This document shows, piece by piece, positions 26,469 to 35,595 of a DNA stretch of 64,000 nt (position 1 is the first letter of the stretch; the number at the start of each line of letters is the position of its first letter). The stretch is from the NCBI GenBank assembly GCA_934201705.1, contig CAKPXF010000011.1:1-64000 (forward strand). The letters run 5' to 3'. Source of the stretch: an uncultured Bacilli bacterium (GTDB lineage Bacteria > Bacillota_I > Bacilli_A > RFN20 > CAG-631). The position numbers and the translations under genes are program-made. The notes under the pieces are model-generated. The model made no database searches and was not told the origin of the DNA. It saw nothing but the letters and a program-made list of their open reading frames with translations.

Positions 26469-29010
26469 TATTTTATGTGAATATTTAAAAAATCCTCTTG
26501 GAATTGGAATTAAAAGTCCTAGAATTACTTGGAATGTTGATGGATTAATTAAGCAAAGTGCTTATGAAATAATATATTATGTAAATGATGTAAAAAAAAC
26601 TTCATCAATAATTGAAAGTGATTCTATGTTTTATGTATTTAAAGAAGAATTTCAAAGCAAGGATATAATAAAATATCAAATAAGAGTTCGTGATGAAAAT
26701 AAAAGATGGAGCGAGCTATCTTTAATTAATTATTTTGAAATGGGATTACTTACTAATGATGATTGGAAGGCTTTTTGGATTAGTGGAGATTATAAAGTTA
26801 ATAAAAACAAAAGATATCCAGTAGATTATTTTAAAAAGAAATTCAATGCTAATAATATAAAAAAAGCTAGGCTATATATTTCAGCTTGTGGTTTATATGA
26901 AGCATTTATTAATAATAAAAAAGTGGGTAATTTTATCTTAGCGCCTGGATCTACTGATTATAGAAAAAGAATTCAATATCAAACATACGATGTTACATCA
27001 TATATAAAGAATAATAATGAAATTGTTGTTTTATTAGCTGATGGTTGGTATAGAGGAAGCATTGGTGCTAAAGGCTTTACTTATGTTTTTGGACGTCAAA
27101 CTAAATTTATTGCTCAGCTTGAATTAATCGATATAAATGATAATAAAAAAGTTATTATTACTGATAATACTTGGGACTTTTCAAGTGATGGACCTATTAG
27201 ATTTTCTGATTTGAAGGATGGAGAAATAGTAGATAATAACTTAACTCCTTCCTTTAATAAAAAGGCTAAAATTGTTAAATTTGAGGCAAATTTAAAGGAA
27301 TCTAATAATGGCTTTGTTATAGAAAAAGAAGCAAATAAGCCAATAAGAATGTTTAAATCTAAAACTAATAAAATAATACTTGAATTTAAAAATAATGTAG
27401 CTGGCTATTTAGCTTTTTCATGTATCGCTAAGAAAAATGATAAAATAGATATAGTACTTGGAGAGATGCTAGATGAAAATAATGATGTAACTTTAAAAAA
27501 CATTCAATGTATTAGAAAAAATAAAAAAACGCCACTTCAAGAAATTCATCTAATTTGTAAGGATAATTTAAATAGTTATCATAGTAAATTTTTCTATGGT
27601 GGCTTTAAATATGCTTCTATTACGACAAATGTTGAAATTAAAAAAGATGATTTTTTACAAATTGCAATTTGTTCAGATGTTGAAGAAGCATCATTGTTTG
27701 AGTGTTCAAACAATCTAATTAATATTTTTTATGATAATACTTTAAGAAGCTTAAAGAGTAATTCAGTTGATATACCAACAGATTGTCCAACACGTGAAAG
27801 AATGGGCTGGACTGGAGATTCACAAATATTCTTTGAAACAGCTAGCTTTTTAACAAATTATGCTGCTTTTACAAGAAAGCATTTAAATGATGTTTTTGAC
27901 CGTCAGTTTAAAAATGGTTGTTTACCACAAATTGCTCCTTATTCTGCTGAGGATTGGTTTATGAATGTGATGAATGGTTCTGTTGGCTGGGCAGATGTTG
28001 GAATATTAACGCCATATAGATTTTATAAAAAATATAATGATATTCGAATTTTAAGGGACAATTTTGAAAAAATGGAAAAATATGCCATGTTTATGATAAA
28101 GCGTTGTGGAAGAGCAAAGGGCATTTATAGTTTATATGCTAAACCATTACATCTATCAAAGGAAAATAGAAAATATCAAGTAAACACTGGCCAATCATAT
28201 GGTGAATGGGCTGAGCCTAACGATGTAAAAGCCTTTACATGGCTTGATTTTTGTAGACCAAATGCTGAAGAATCTATGGCTTATACTTATTGGATGATGA
28301 CTCTAATGGTAAAGATTTGTGATATTTTAAATGAAAATAAAAACAAGGATTTATATATAAAATATGCAAATGGTATTAAAAAAGCCTACAATGAGCTTAT
28401 AAGTAAAAAAGAATATTCTTTAAATACTAATCGACAAGCTAAATTAGTTAGGCCATTATATTTAAATATTTTAACAAAAGAAAATGAAGATTATGCTAAA
28501 AAACGTTTAATAGAAGCTTTGAATTTTTATGACTTTAGAGTTGGCACAGGCTTTTTATCAACCCCTTTTATATTAGATGTTTTAGCAAATATTGATATAG
28601 AATATGCTTATAAGCTACTTGAAAATGAAAAAATGCCAGGCTGGCTATATATGGCCATAAATAATACAACAACTATTTGGGAAGGGTGGGAAGGAATTAA
28701 TTCTCAAAGTGGTATTGCTTCATTAAATCATTACTCCAAAGGGGCAATGGTAAAATGGTTATTTAGTGGTATGTGTGGAATTAATATAGTTAAAGAAAAT
28801 GTTATAGCAGTAAAACCTTTAATTGGTGGGCATGTTACCTATGCTAAATGTAATTATAAAAGCATTTATGGAAATATTAGTGTTTATTGGAAAAAAGAAA
28901 ATGGAAAAATTACAATTAATATTAATGTTCCTGCTAATGTTGTGGTATTATTTGAATATAAAGACAAAAAAGAAGAATTATATTATGGTGAATATACATT
29001 TACCTTTTAG
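26455..29010 (+). CDS. Alpha-L-rhamnosidase, GH78
   Basis: This cytoplasmic enzyme of 851 residues should release terminal L-rhamnose. Domains run in the usual GH78 order. An N-terminal fibronectin-like part with S-P-R-I-T-W near residue 22 comes first. Beta domains with G-L-Y-E-A-F-I-N and A-D-G-W-Y-R-G follow, then the (alpha/alpha)6 barrel containing D-C-P-T-R-E-R-M-G-W-T-G-D near 443-455 with the conserved acidic residues. A C-terminal beta domain ends the protein. There is no signal peptide. ATG 26455 has AAGGAG nine bases upstream, inside the symporter gene. It is co-transcribed with the symporter and the GH3 gene. Rhamnose catabolic genes (rhaA, rhaB, rhaD) are not in the window. Confidence 0.93.
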   Translation: MQVNNILCEYLKNPLGIGIKSPRITWNVDGLIKQSAYEIIYYVNDVKKTSSIIESDSMFYVFKEEFQSKDIIKYQIRVRDENKRWSELSLINYFEMGLLTNDDWKAFWISGDYKVNKNKRYPVDYFKKKFNANNIKKARLYISACGLYEAFINNKKVGNFILAPGSTDYRKRIQYQTYDVTSYIKNNNEIVVLLADGWYRGSIGAKGFTYVFGRQTKFIAQLELIDINDNKKVIITDNTWDFSSDGPIRFSDLKDGEIVDNNLTPSFNKKAKIVKFEANLKESNNGFVIEKEANKPIRMFKSKTNKIILEFKNNVAGYLAFSCIAKKNDKIDIVLGEMLDENNDVTLKNIQCIRKNKKTPLQEIHLICKDNLNSYHSKFFYGGFKYASITTNVEIKKDDFLQIAICSDVEEASLFECSNNLINIFYDNTLRSLKSNSVDIPTDCPTRERMGWTGDSQIFFETASFLTNYAAFTRKHLNDVFDRQFKNGCLPQIAPYSAEDWFMNVMNGSVGWADVGILTPYRFYKKYNDIRILRDNFEKMEKYAMFMIKRCGRAKGIYSLYAKPLHLSKENRKYQVNTGQSYGEWAEPNDVKAFTWLDFCRPNAEESMAYTYWMMTLMVKICDILNENKNKDLYIKYANGIKKAYNELISKKEYSLNTNRQAKLVRPLYLNILTKENEDYAKKRLIEALNFYDFRVGTGFLSTPFILDVLANIDIEYAYKLLENEKMPGWLYMAINNTTTIWEGWEGINSQSGIASLNHYSKGAMVKWLFSGMCGINIVKENVIAVKPLIGGHVTYAKCNYKSIYGNISVYWKKENGKITININVPANVVVLFEYKDKKEELYYGEYTFTF

Positions 29011-29019
29011 GAGGATTAT

Positions 29020-31431
29020 ATGGAACTATTAGATTATGAAAAAAAGCATATAGATTTTTTAAGAAATAATGCTCATGAATGCTGCTTGTTTTTAAAAAGA
29101 AATAAAAAATTTCCTTTAAAGGAGCCTTGCAAGTTAGTATTAGTTGGAAATGGGGCTAGAAATACTATAAAGGGTGGAACAGGCAGTGGTGATGTAGCCT
29201 CACGCTTCTTTAAGAATTGTGAGGAAGCCTTTAAGGAAAATGGCTTTGAAATAACTTCAACTACTTGGCTTGATAAATATGATGCTTTTAAAAAAGAAAG
29301 TAAAAAGGATTATATAAAGGAAGGAAAAAAATTGGCTCGCAAGGCACATATTTTTGCTGGCATTTATACAATGGGCTTTTTTGAAGAAGAGAAAAACTAT
29401 GATATATCTTGTGACTATAATGGAGATGCTTGTATTTATGTTTTAGCTCGTAATTCAGGAGAGGGTAATGATAGGCGAAATATTAAGGGAGATGTTGAAC
29501 TATCTGATAAGGAAGTTGAAGATATATTATTCTTAAATAAAAAATTTGCTAAATTCTTATTAGTATTAAATGTTGGTGGTGTTGTTGATTTATCAAAAGT
29601 TTTAGAGGTTAATAATATTTTATTATTATCACAGCTTGGAGTTGTAACTGGGGATGTTTTAGTAGATATTGTTTTAGGAAGAGTAAATCCTAGTGGAAAG
29701 CTTACTACTACTTGGGCTAAAATTGAAGATTATCCTTTCTTTAATGAATTTGGTAGTAAAGATGATACATATTATAAGGAAGGCTTATATGTTGGTTATC
29801 GTTATTTTCAAAGCTTTAACAAAGAAGCCTTATTTCCTTTTGGCTATGGACTTTCATATACTTCATTTATCAATAAAACAACTAATATTGAAGTAAATGG
29901 TTTAACTATTGCTTTAAAGGTAAATGTTAAAAATGTTGGCTCATATAGTGGAAAAGAGGTAATTCAAGTATATTTAACAAAGCCAAATGAATATATAGAT
30001 GAACCTTTTATTCAATTATGTGGCTATAAAAAGACTAATGAATTAAATGTAAATGAAAATGAGAATTTAGACATAATAATTGATTTAAAGGATTTTTCTT
30101 CATATGATGAAAAAAGAGCAATTTACTTTTTAAGTAAGGGAGAATATATTTTACGTGTTGGTAATTCATCGATATCAACTATTCCTGTTTCTCGCTTAAT
30201 ATTAAAGGAAGAAATAATTATTAAAAGACTTAATAATAAATTAGTAAGTAAAGAAAAGGTTGATTGCTTAACTAGTAAACGTGAAAAAGAAAATTTAGAA
30301 AATATACCTTTATATGAGCTTGATGCTAAAAGCATTAAAGAAGAAGTGATTATTTATAAAAAGGATGAATATGTTGATGAAATGATAAAAAAATTATCTA
30401 ACGATAAGCTTGCTAATATATGCATTGGCCATCATGAAGGAGGAATTGCTGAAATTGTTGGCTCATCATGTAAGCATGTAGTTGGTGGAGCAGGTGAAAC
30501 AGTTTTATGTGTTGATGAAATTAAAGAATCACTAACAATGGCAGATGGCCCTGCTGGTATTAGAATTACTCAAGAATATGGTATTGATGAAAAAGGAATA
30601 TATGAAACTACCATAGATCCATTAATGGAAAAAATGATTGATTTTCTACCTAGTATTGCAAAACCTTTTATTGCTCCAAATAATAAAAAAAGACATGGAA
30701 CAATATATCATCAATACACAACCGCTATTCCAATTGGTACAGCCTTAGCTCAATCATTTAATAATGACTTTATTAAAAAATGTGGTAGCATAATTTATGA
30801 AGAAATGGAAATATTTAATGTTGATTTATGGTTAGCACCAGCTTTAAATATACATCGGAATATTTTATGTGGAAGAAATTTTGAATACTATTCTGAAGAT
30901 CCTTATTTATCAGGTATGATAGCTACATATATGATAAAAGGTGTTGAAAAGAATAATAAAGGCTGTACAATTAAGCATTTTGCTTTTAATAATCAAGAAT
31001 TTAATCGTACTAATAATAATTCTAATATTTCAGAAAGAGTAATAAGAGAAATATATTTAAAGGGCTTTGAAATAGCTATTAATAAAGCAAACCCTAAAGC
31101 TATTATGACAAGCTATAATTTAATAAATGGTACTCATACATCAGAATCATATGAATTAATAAATGATATTTTAAGATGTGAATGGAAATATGATGGCTTA
31201 GTTATGACAGATTGGGTAAAAACTGGAAGAAGCTTTTGTAATAAAAGTAAATATAAAGCTTGCTATGCTTCTAAAAATATTAAAGCAGGAAATGATTTAA
31301 CAATGTCAGGCTGTAATAAGGATTATAAGGACATAATGAAGGCCTTAAAGAATAATTATTTAACAAGAAACGATTTAATTTATAGTGCATCTCGTATTTA
31401 TAGAGCAATTTTAAGACAAAAGGCAAAGTAA
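29020..31431 (+). CDS. GH3 glycosidase with permuted domain order
   Basis: This cytoplasmic beta-glycosidase has 803 residues. The normal GH3 order is reversed. The alpha/beta sandwich domain comes first (G-G-T-G-S-G-D-V near 52-59), followed by a fibronectin type III-like domain (about 280-380). The catalytic TIM barrel is last (about 430-803). The barrel has A-D-G-P-A-G-I-R, G-R-N-F-E-Y-Y-S-E-D-P, K-H-F-A and the nucleophile motif V-M-T-D-W with Asp731. This permutation is known from Butyrivibrio and Ruminococcus beta-glucosidases. The ribosome site overlaps the GH78 stop. Together with GH78 it could strip rhamnose then glucose from plant rutinosides or similar; the exact sugar specificity is not readable. 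Confidence 0.9.
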   Translation: MELLDYEKKHIDFLRNNAHECCLFLKRNKKFPLKEPCKLVLVGNGARNTIKGGTGSGDVASRFFKNCEEAFKENGFEITSTTWLDKYDAFKKESKKDYIKEGKKLARKAHIFAGIYTMGFFEEEKNYDISCDYNGDACIYVLARNSGEGNDRRNIKGDVELSDKEVEDILFLNKKFAKFLLVLNVGGVVDLSKVLEVNNILLLSQLGVVTGDVLVDIVLGRVNPSGKLTTTWAKIEDYPFFNEFGSKDDTYYKEGLYVGYRYFQSFNKEALFPFGYGLSYTSFINKTTNIEVNGLTIALKVNVKNVGSYSGKEVIQVYLTKPNEYIDEPFIQLCGYKKTNELNVNENENLDIIIDLKDFSSYDEKRAIYFLSKGEYILRVGNSSISTIPVSRLILKEEIIIKRLNNKLVSKEKVDCLTSKREKENLENIPLYELDAKSIKEEVIIYKKDEYVDEMIKKLSNDKLANICIGHHEGGIAEIVGSSCKHVVGGAGETVLCVDEIKESLTMADGPAGIRITQEYGIDEKGIYETTIDPLMEKMIDFLPSIAKPFIAPNNKKRHGTIYHQYTTAIPIGTALAQSFNNDFIKKCGSIIYEEMEIFNVDLWLAPALNIHRNILCGRNFEYYSEDPYLSGMIATYMIKGVEKNNKGCTIKHFAFNNQEFNRTNNNSNISERVIREIYLKGFEIAINKANPKAIMTSYNLINGTHTSESYELINDILRCEWKYDGLVMTDWVKTGRSFCNKSKYKACYASKNIKAGNDLTMSGCNKDYKDIMKALKNNYLTRNDLIYSASRIYRAILRQKAK

Positions 31432-31447
31432 AATTTGTCTTTTTCTT
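31413..31447 (+). terminator. Terminator of the symporter/GH78/GH3 operon
   Basis: AAGACAAA at 31413-31420 pairs with TTTGTCTT at 31434-31441 and is followed by TTTTCTTT. The stem spans the stop codon of the GH3 gene, so the last codons are part of the hairpin. Confidence 0.75.
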
Positions 31448-31537
31448 TACCAAATAAAATAAAAAATCTACCGCTTACATTAAAATGCTTTATTTAATAT
31501 ATTTATTTTTAATAAAATAGCATTGAGGTGAAAAGTA

Positions 31538-31720
31538 ATGGAAATTAAATATGTAAGAGTAGATTACAACAATAGTAAAACAGGATCTAGTAAAACTAAT
31601 GAGCATCAAAATATTATAACAAATATGCTAAATGAAAATTATAATTATTTAGGCTTTATTCCTGTAAAAATGGGACCAAGTGGGAAAATTTTGTCTATTG
31701 ATTTAATATTTAAAAAATAA
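31538..31720 (+). CDS. Small DUF4177-like protein
   Basis: This 60-residue soluble protein resembles the DUF4177 family: a starting beta strand (E-I-K-Y-V-R-V), a helix (H-Q-N-I-I-T-N-M-L-N), N-Y-L-G-F and a final L-I-F-K-K strand. Function of the family is unknown; members are widespread small cytoplasmic proteins. It has a GAGGTGA ribosome site eight bases before ATG 31538. The 100 bases upstream contain an imperfect AATGCT...AGCATT hairpin that may be part of its leader. The LytTR gene downstream has its own promoter, so this looks monocistronic. Confidence 0.6.
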   Translation: MEIKYVRVDYNNSKTGSSKTNEHQNIITNMLNENYNYLGFIPVKMGPSGKILSIDLIFKK

Positions 31721-31730
31721 GACAATTCTA

Positions 31731-31739
31731 TGCTATAAT
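31731..31739 (+). promoter_or_regulatory. Extended -10 promoter of the LytTR gene
   Basis: TG-C-TATAAT is a perfect extended -10 element (TG at 31731-31732, hexamer 31734-31739). Transcription should begin near 31746, which excludes a GTG at 31743 as start and favours ATG 31764. Confidence 0.65.
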
Positions 31740-31763
31740 AGGGTGAAAGTTGGTGCTTATTAT

Positions 31764-32198
31764 ATGAAATGCAATGTCTATATTGGAAAAAATCATGAAG
31801 AAGAAATTAATATTTATTCTAAAGAAAAAACAGCCTTAGTTGATGAAATAGTAAAAATTGTAAAATCTGATGCTAATGAAATAATAGCAATTAATGAAAA
31901 CAAAGAAAAATTTATTGTAAATCCAATAGATATTACATGCTTTATTACATTTAATAATAAAACATATGTAGTAATTAATAATAAAAAATATCAAGTAAAA
32001 AATAGATTATATCAATATGAAGAAATGCTTCAAGATAGCTTTGTAAAATTAAATCAATCTTGCCTTGGTAATAAGCATAAGGTAAAGTGCTTTAAAGCAT
32101 CAATTGGTGGATCGTTATTAGTTGCTTTTAAGGATGGCTATAGTGATTATATTTCAAGAAGAGAACTTAAGAATTTTAAAATAAGGATGGGATTATAA
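31764..32198 (+). CDS. LytTR DNA-binding regulator
   Basis: This is a 144-residue stand-alone LytTR regulator without a receiver domain. The LytTR fold occupies about residues 45-140, seen in Y-Q-Y-E-E-M-L, F-V-K-L-N-Q-S, a strand-rich centre, and the closing D-G-Y-S-D-Y-I-S-R-R-E-L-K-N-F-K that corresponds to the DNA-contact and fold-closing elements. ATG 31764 is preferred because the extended -10 at 31734 would start transcription near 31746; the Shine-Dalgarno (GAAAG) is weak. It is followed two bases later by a DUF3021 membrane protein. The LytTR-DUF3021 pair is a recognised two-gene module in Bacillota in which the membrane protein is thought to control the regulator. Confidence 0.85.
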   Translation: MKCNVYIGKNHEEEINIYSKEKTALVDEIVKIVKSDANEIIAINENKEKFIVNPIDITCFITFNNKTYVVINNKKYQVKNRLYQYEEMLQDSFVKLNQSCLGNKHKVKCFKASIGGSLLVAFKDGYSDYISRRELKNFKIRMGL

Positions 32199-32200
32199 TT

Positions 32201-32635
32201 ATGAATAGATATGTAAAGGAATACATTACAAGAGGTTTAATTTTTGCAGGCTTTGGTCCAATTGTTTTAGGAATTATTTATAGCTTTTTACAAGCTTTTG
32301 ATGCTAATTTTAAGCTTGATGGCTATAGTGCCTTACTTGGAATTATATCAACCTATATAATAGCTTTTGTTCATGCTGGCTCATCTATTTTTGTAAGCAT
32401 TGAATCATTTAGTAAGATAAAAGCCTTATTTTGTCAGCTAATATCATTATATTTAGTATATACATTAGCTTATTTAATAAATAGCTGGATACCATTTGAT
32501 TTAAAAATCTTATTGATTTATACAGCAATTTTTATAGTTGGTTTTTTACTTATTTGGTTAATTGTATATATAAGTGTAAAGATAACAAGTAAAAAGATGA
32601 CTGAAAAGCTAATAAGCAAAGAAAATAACAAATAA
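32201..32635 (+). CDS. DUF3021 membrane protein, partner of LytTR regulator
   Basis: This protein of 144 residues has four predicted transmembrane helices (about 12-32, 42-65, 72-95 and 103-127) and a short charged C-terminal tail. Size, helix count and position two bases after a stand-alone LytTR gene fit the DUF3021 family. In this module the membrane protein is believed to hold the regulator inactive until a membrane or small-molecule signal arrives. The signal here is unknown. It ends at a hairpin shared with a convergent kinase gene. Confidence 0.8.
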   Translation: MNRYVKEYITRGLIFAGFGPIVLGIIYSFLQAFDANFKLDGYSALLGIISTYIIAFVHAGSSIFVSIESFSKIKALFCQLISLYLVYTLAYLINSWIPFDLKILLIYTAIFIVGFLLIWLIVYISVKITSKKMTEKLISKENNK

Positions 32636-32660
32636 GAGGCAAAAATAAAATGCCTTTTTA
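32634..32660. terminator. Terminator between DUF3021 and NahK-like genes
   Basis: AAGAGGCA (32634-32641) and TGCCTTTT (32651-32658) pair over eight positions with one G-T wobble around a nine-base A-rich loop, followed by T-rich DNA. On the - strand the loop complement supplies further T residues. The stop codons of both convergent genes lie in or next to the stem. Confidence 0.6.
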
Positions 32661-33776
32661 TTTTATCTTGTTATTTATATATTCAACCATCAATTCACTA
32701 TTTTCAATTAACTGCTTACATAATTCTATTTGAGTTTTGCATCTTACTAAATTATGTTTTTCATATAAAACCTTAAAGTAAACATTATTTAATAAATAAT
32801 CTGTTAAGAATCTTAAGCCACATTCATAGGTTATAGCTATAGCTCCATTGAATAAGTTATCAATTTCAACAGCATTTAGCTTGTTTTTCATTTTCTTTAA
32901 ATAACCATCTATAAAAGCTTTACATCCATCAATATTAAATATTACCTTTTTAGTGTTTATTTCATCCTCATCAGCCATGTTACAGCCACTTCTAATAAAG
33001 TCACCAAAATCAAATAATACTGTTCCTGGCATAATTGTATCTAAATCAACCATGCATTGCCCTTTATTAGTACCATATTCAAACATAAAGTTATTTAGCT
33101 TAGTATCATTATGGACTACCTTTATTGGTAATTCTTTATTATCAATTAGATCTTGTATTAAAGAAGATATATGCTTATTTTTTATAAAAAAATCTATTTC
33201 TTCCTTACAGGTATTTATTTTTTCATTATTTGTATTTTCAAGCACTTTTATAAAATAATCATAACGCTTTTTACAATTATGAAAATCAGCAATAGTAATA
33301 TATAACTTGTTTACATCAAAGCCATCTAAAATCGTATGAAATTCACCAATTGTTTTACCAGCCTCATAAAAAATATCTAATGATAATGTTTTATCAAAAT
33401 TAATACAGTTTTCAATATAATGGTATATTCTAAAGCAAGAATTGTTACTTAAGGTAACATAGGTTTTTTTATCTTTGGTTTTATATAAACGTAAAAATTT
33501 ATTTTTATAGTTATTTTTATTGTTAGCTTTTAAATATTTTTTCCCATATTCAGTAATACTTAAAATGTTTTTCATTAGCCTATCTGGGTTAGTAAATACT
33601 GTTGTATTTATTTGCTGTAATAGATACCTTTTTACCTTATTTCCTTCATCAAAATACAAGATATAGGTCGTATTAATATGGCCTTTATTAATTGGCTTTT
33701 TTCCAATATAATTTGAAATATTAAAATTGTAATGCTTAAACAACTCATTAAGTAAAGAATTATTAATTGTATCCAT
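32658..33776 (-). CDS. NahK-like sugar 1-kinase (aminoglycoside phosphotransferase fold)
   Basis: This cytoplasmic kinase of 372 residues has the choline/aminoglycoside phosphotransferase fold. It shows the N-terminal loop N-K-G-H-I-N-T-T-Y near 27-35, Y-L-L-Q-Q-I-N near 51-57 and the catalytic V-H-N-D-T-K-L-N-N-F near 223-232. The metal-binding V-D-L-D-T-I-M-P-G and F-D-F-G-D-F-I-R-S-G follow. These resemble N-acetylhexosamine 1-kinase (NahK/LnpB) of host-glycan salvage more than antibiotic kinases. Substrate is therefore inferred as N-acetylhexosamine. No GNB/LNB phosphorylase, which usually accompanies nahK, is in the window. It is divergent from the SGNH lipoprotein gene. Confidence 0.7.
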   Translation of the reverse strand: MDTINNSLLNELFKHYNFNISNYIGKKPINKGHINTTYILYFDEGNKVKRYLLQQINTTVFTNPDRLMKNILSITEYGKKYLKANNKNNYKNKFLRLYKTKDKKTYVTLSNNSCFRIYHYIENCINFDKTLSLDIFYEAGKTIGEFHTILDGFDVNKLYITIADFHNCKKRYDYFIKVLENTNNEKINTCKEEIDFFIKNKHISSLIQDLIDNKELPIKVVHNDTKLNNFMFEYGTNKGQCMVDLDTIMPGTVLFDFGDFIRSGCNMADEDEINTKKVIFNIDGCKAFIDGYLKKMKNKLNAVEIDNLFNGAIAITYECGLRFLTDYLLNNVYFKVLYEKHNLVRCKTQIELCKQLIENSELMVEYINNKIK

Positions 33777-33798
33777 AGTTAAAGTCCTCTACTTAAAA

Positions 33799-33828
33799 AT
33801 ATGCAATTAATAATAAAAAGTTGCATAT
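33799..33828. promoter_or_regulatory. Inverted repeat upstream of the NahK-like gene
   Basis: ATATGCAA (33799-33806) and TTGCATAT (33821-33828) are perfect inverted copies whose centres are 22 bp apart. They lie 23-52 bases upstream of the kinase start in the divergent intergenic region. This geometry suits a dimeric or tandem repressor. Alternatively it is the stem of a leader hairpin in the kinase transcript. Confidence 0.4.
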
Positions 33829-33914
33829 CTATTTATTAAAATGGCTAGATTATATTAACTGTTTGTATAATAGTTTTCTGTAGGCTATACTAAAAATATA
33901 TGGGAGATTATAAT

Positions 33915-35555
33915 ATGCAAAAAAAAATTATTAATTCGTTTTTTTTAGTTAATGCCTTATTATTAAGTGGATGTAATAATGTAAATAATGAATCAAGTGC
34001 CAATAATTTATATGATTTAATACTACCATCAATTGAAGGATGTAGTATATCTTCAAGTAAAAACCAATATAAAGCAAATGAACTAGTCCAACTTGATATA
34101 AAAATTGAAGATAAATACTATATTGAAGATAAATCATTAAAATATAATGGCATTGTTATTGACGATACTTATTCATTTTATATGCCATCTGAAGATGCTA
34201 TAATTACAGCATCAGTATATAAAGATGATTTGCCAGAAAATCAAATATATGGAGCAAGATTTCATAGTAATGAAAGTGCTTTATGGTCAATGGCTTTTAT
34301 TGATGTAAATAATGTTGCTCTTGAAAATGTTTCAAGTGTAGTAGTTGAAGTAAGATTTAATGAAATAATTGATAATTTCTGGTTTAGATTGTGCTGTTCA
34401 ACTTCTACTAATGACGTTTATGATGCTTTTGCTAAAGATTTCTCTTCTAACTATATGTATTCATGTGATATGGATCACCCAAATGCTGTTTCCTTATTGA
34501 ATTGGGCAACTGCTGCTTATGGAGGATGGGTTCCAACATGGAATACAAATATTGATGAAGTGCCTCCAACTTTTTTTGTTGAAGTACCTTTAACTGCTAT
34601 GTTTGCTAGATTTAATTTTTATAAAACTTTAACAGTTGCCGAAGGAAGTGCACTTTCAAATACCAAAACATTAGCAAAGCTTGGAATTCATATTACAGGT
34701 CCAGCTTCTAAAGTAGATTTTACAATAGGTAGATTGTTTGTAAGAAGAAATGGCATTTTAAGTCCAATTGCTACTTGTGAAAACTATACAAAAGATAAGC
34801 AAGATGGAAAAAACTATGTCTCAGCTTTAAAAGTTGATAATTATGGAACATATAAATCAAATCTTGAAATTGATGTTTATTCAAATTATAAAAAACATAA
34901 GAATAATATGTTAATGCTTGGTGATTCAATTATGACAAGATGGTGGTCAAATGATCAAGTCGCAAGAATTGCTTCTTCAGTTGATGCTAATTTAATTAGA
35001 GATACAATTGGTGGAACAACCATTGTTTCAACTAATAATTTATCATCCAATGATAATTCCCTTATTTATCAAAAAGAAAATGGTATATTTGATAAATACA
35101 TTGAAGAGTTAAAACAATTGGATTATATAATTATTCAAAGAGGGACTAATGATTTGTGGCGTATTAATCATAATGACTATAAACTTGGTGATACAAATTC
35201 TAATGATAATAAAACAGTAATGGGAGCTTTAAAAGAATTGCTTTTATATTTTAAAGAAAAGTGTCCTAGGGCTAAAATAATTGTTTCAACAATTTTATAT
35301 AGACATGATGAAATTAAAGATTCTTTAGTTTTAGAATATAATGAAGCTTTAAAAGAATTAGCTAATTATATTGGAGGCATTAATGTTTTTGACTTATATA
35401 ATTTATCAGGCATTAATAGTGAAAACTATGAAATGTATTTAAATACAAGTACTAATCCTCATCATAATGGTTCTTTAGCTGATAATTTACATCCAAATGA
35501 TGCAGGTGCTAAATTAATTGGCGATGCTTGGGTTAACTATTTAAAAACAATTTAA
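33915..35555 (+). CDS. SGNH/GDSL esterase-type lipoprotein
   Basis: This exported lipoprotein of 546 residues has a signal peptide ending in L-L-S-G-C with the lipidated Cys near residue 19. Residues about 90-290 are a beta-rich domain. Residues about 335-545 form an SGNH hydrolase: block I G-D-S-I with the nucleophile Ser, block III G-T-N-D, and block V D-N-L-H-P-N containing the catalytic Asp-His pair. Such enzymes often remove acetyl or acyl groups from polysaccharides. I use ATG 33915 because GGGAGA lies eight bases upstream; ATG 33900 would put five residues before the signal peptide and has no ribosome site. Substrate is unknown. Confidence 0.82.
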   Translation: MQKKIINSFFLVNALLLSGCNNVNNESSANNLYDLILPSIEGCSISSSKNQYKANELVQLDIKIEDKYYIEDKSLKYNGIVIDDTYSFYMPSEDAIITASVYKDDLPENQIYGARFHSNESALWSMAFIDVNNVALENVSSVVVEVRFNEIIDNFWFRLCCSTSTNDVYDAFAKDFSSNYMYSCDMDHPNAVSLLNWATAAYGGWVPTWNTNIDEVPPTFFVEVPLTAMFARFNFYKTLTVAEGSALSNTKTLAKLGIHITGPASKVDFTIGRLFVRRNGILSPIATCENYTKDKQDGKNYVSALKVDNYGTYKSNLEIDVYSNYKKHKNNMLMLGDSIMTRWWSNDQVARIASSVDANLIRDTIGGTTIVSTNNLSSNDNSLIYQKENGIFDKYIEELKQLDYIIIQRGTNDLWRINHNDYKLGDTNSNDNKTVMGALKELLLYFKEKCPRAKIIVSTILYRHDEIKDSLVLEYNEALKELANYIGGINVFDLYNLSGINSENYEMYLNTSTNPHHNGSLADNLHPNDAGAKLIGDAWVNYLKTI

Positions 35556-35561
35556 TATGAA

Positions 35562-35591
35562 AAAATCCACAGATTAGAAATCGTGGATTTT
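35562..35591. terminator. Bidirectional terminator between SGNH and amidohydrolase genes
   Basis: AAAATCCAC (35562-35570) pairs with GTGGATTTT (35583-35591), and the loop itself can extend the stem through GAT/ATC. An A tract precedes and a T tract follows it, and both flanking genes converge on it. Confidence 0.88.
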
Positions 35592-35595
35592 AATT

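Noticed and set aside
31484..31526. AATGCT...AGCATT hairpin before the DUF4177-like gene as a terminator or riboswitch
   Set aside because: The stem is interrupted and AT-rich, lacks a clear T tract, and a convincing terminator for the upstream operon already lies at 31413-31447.
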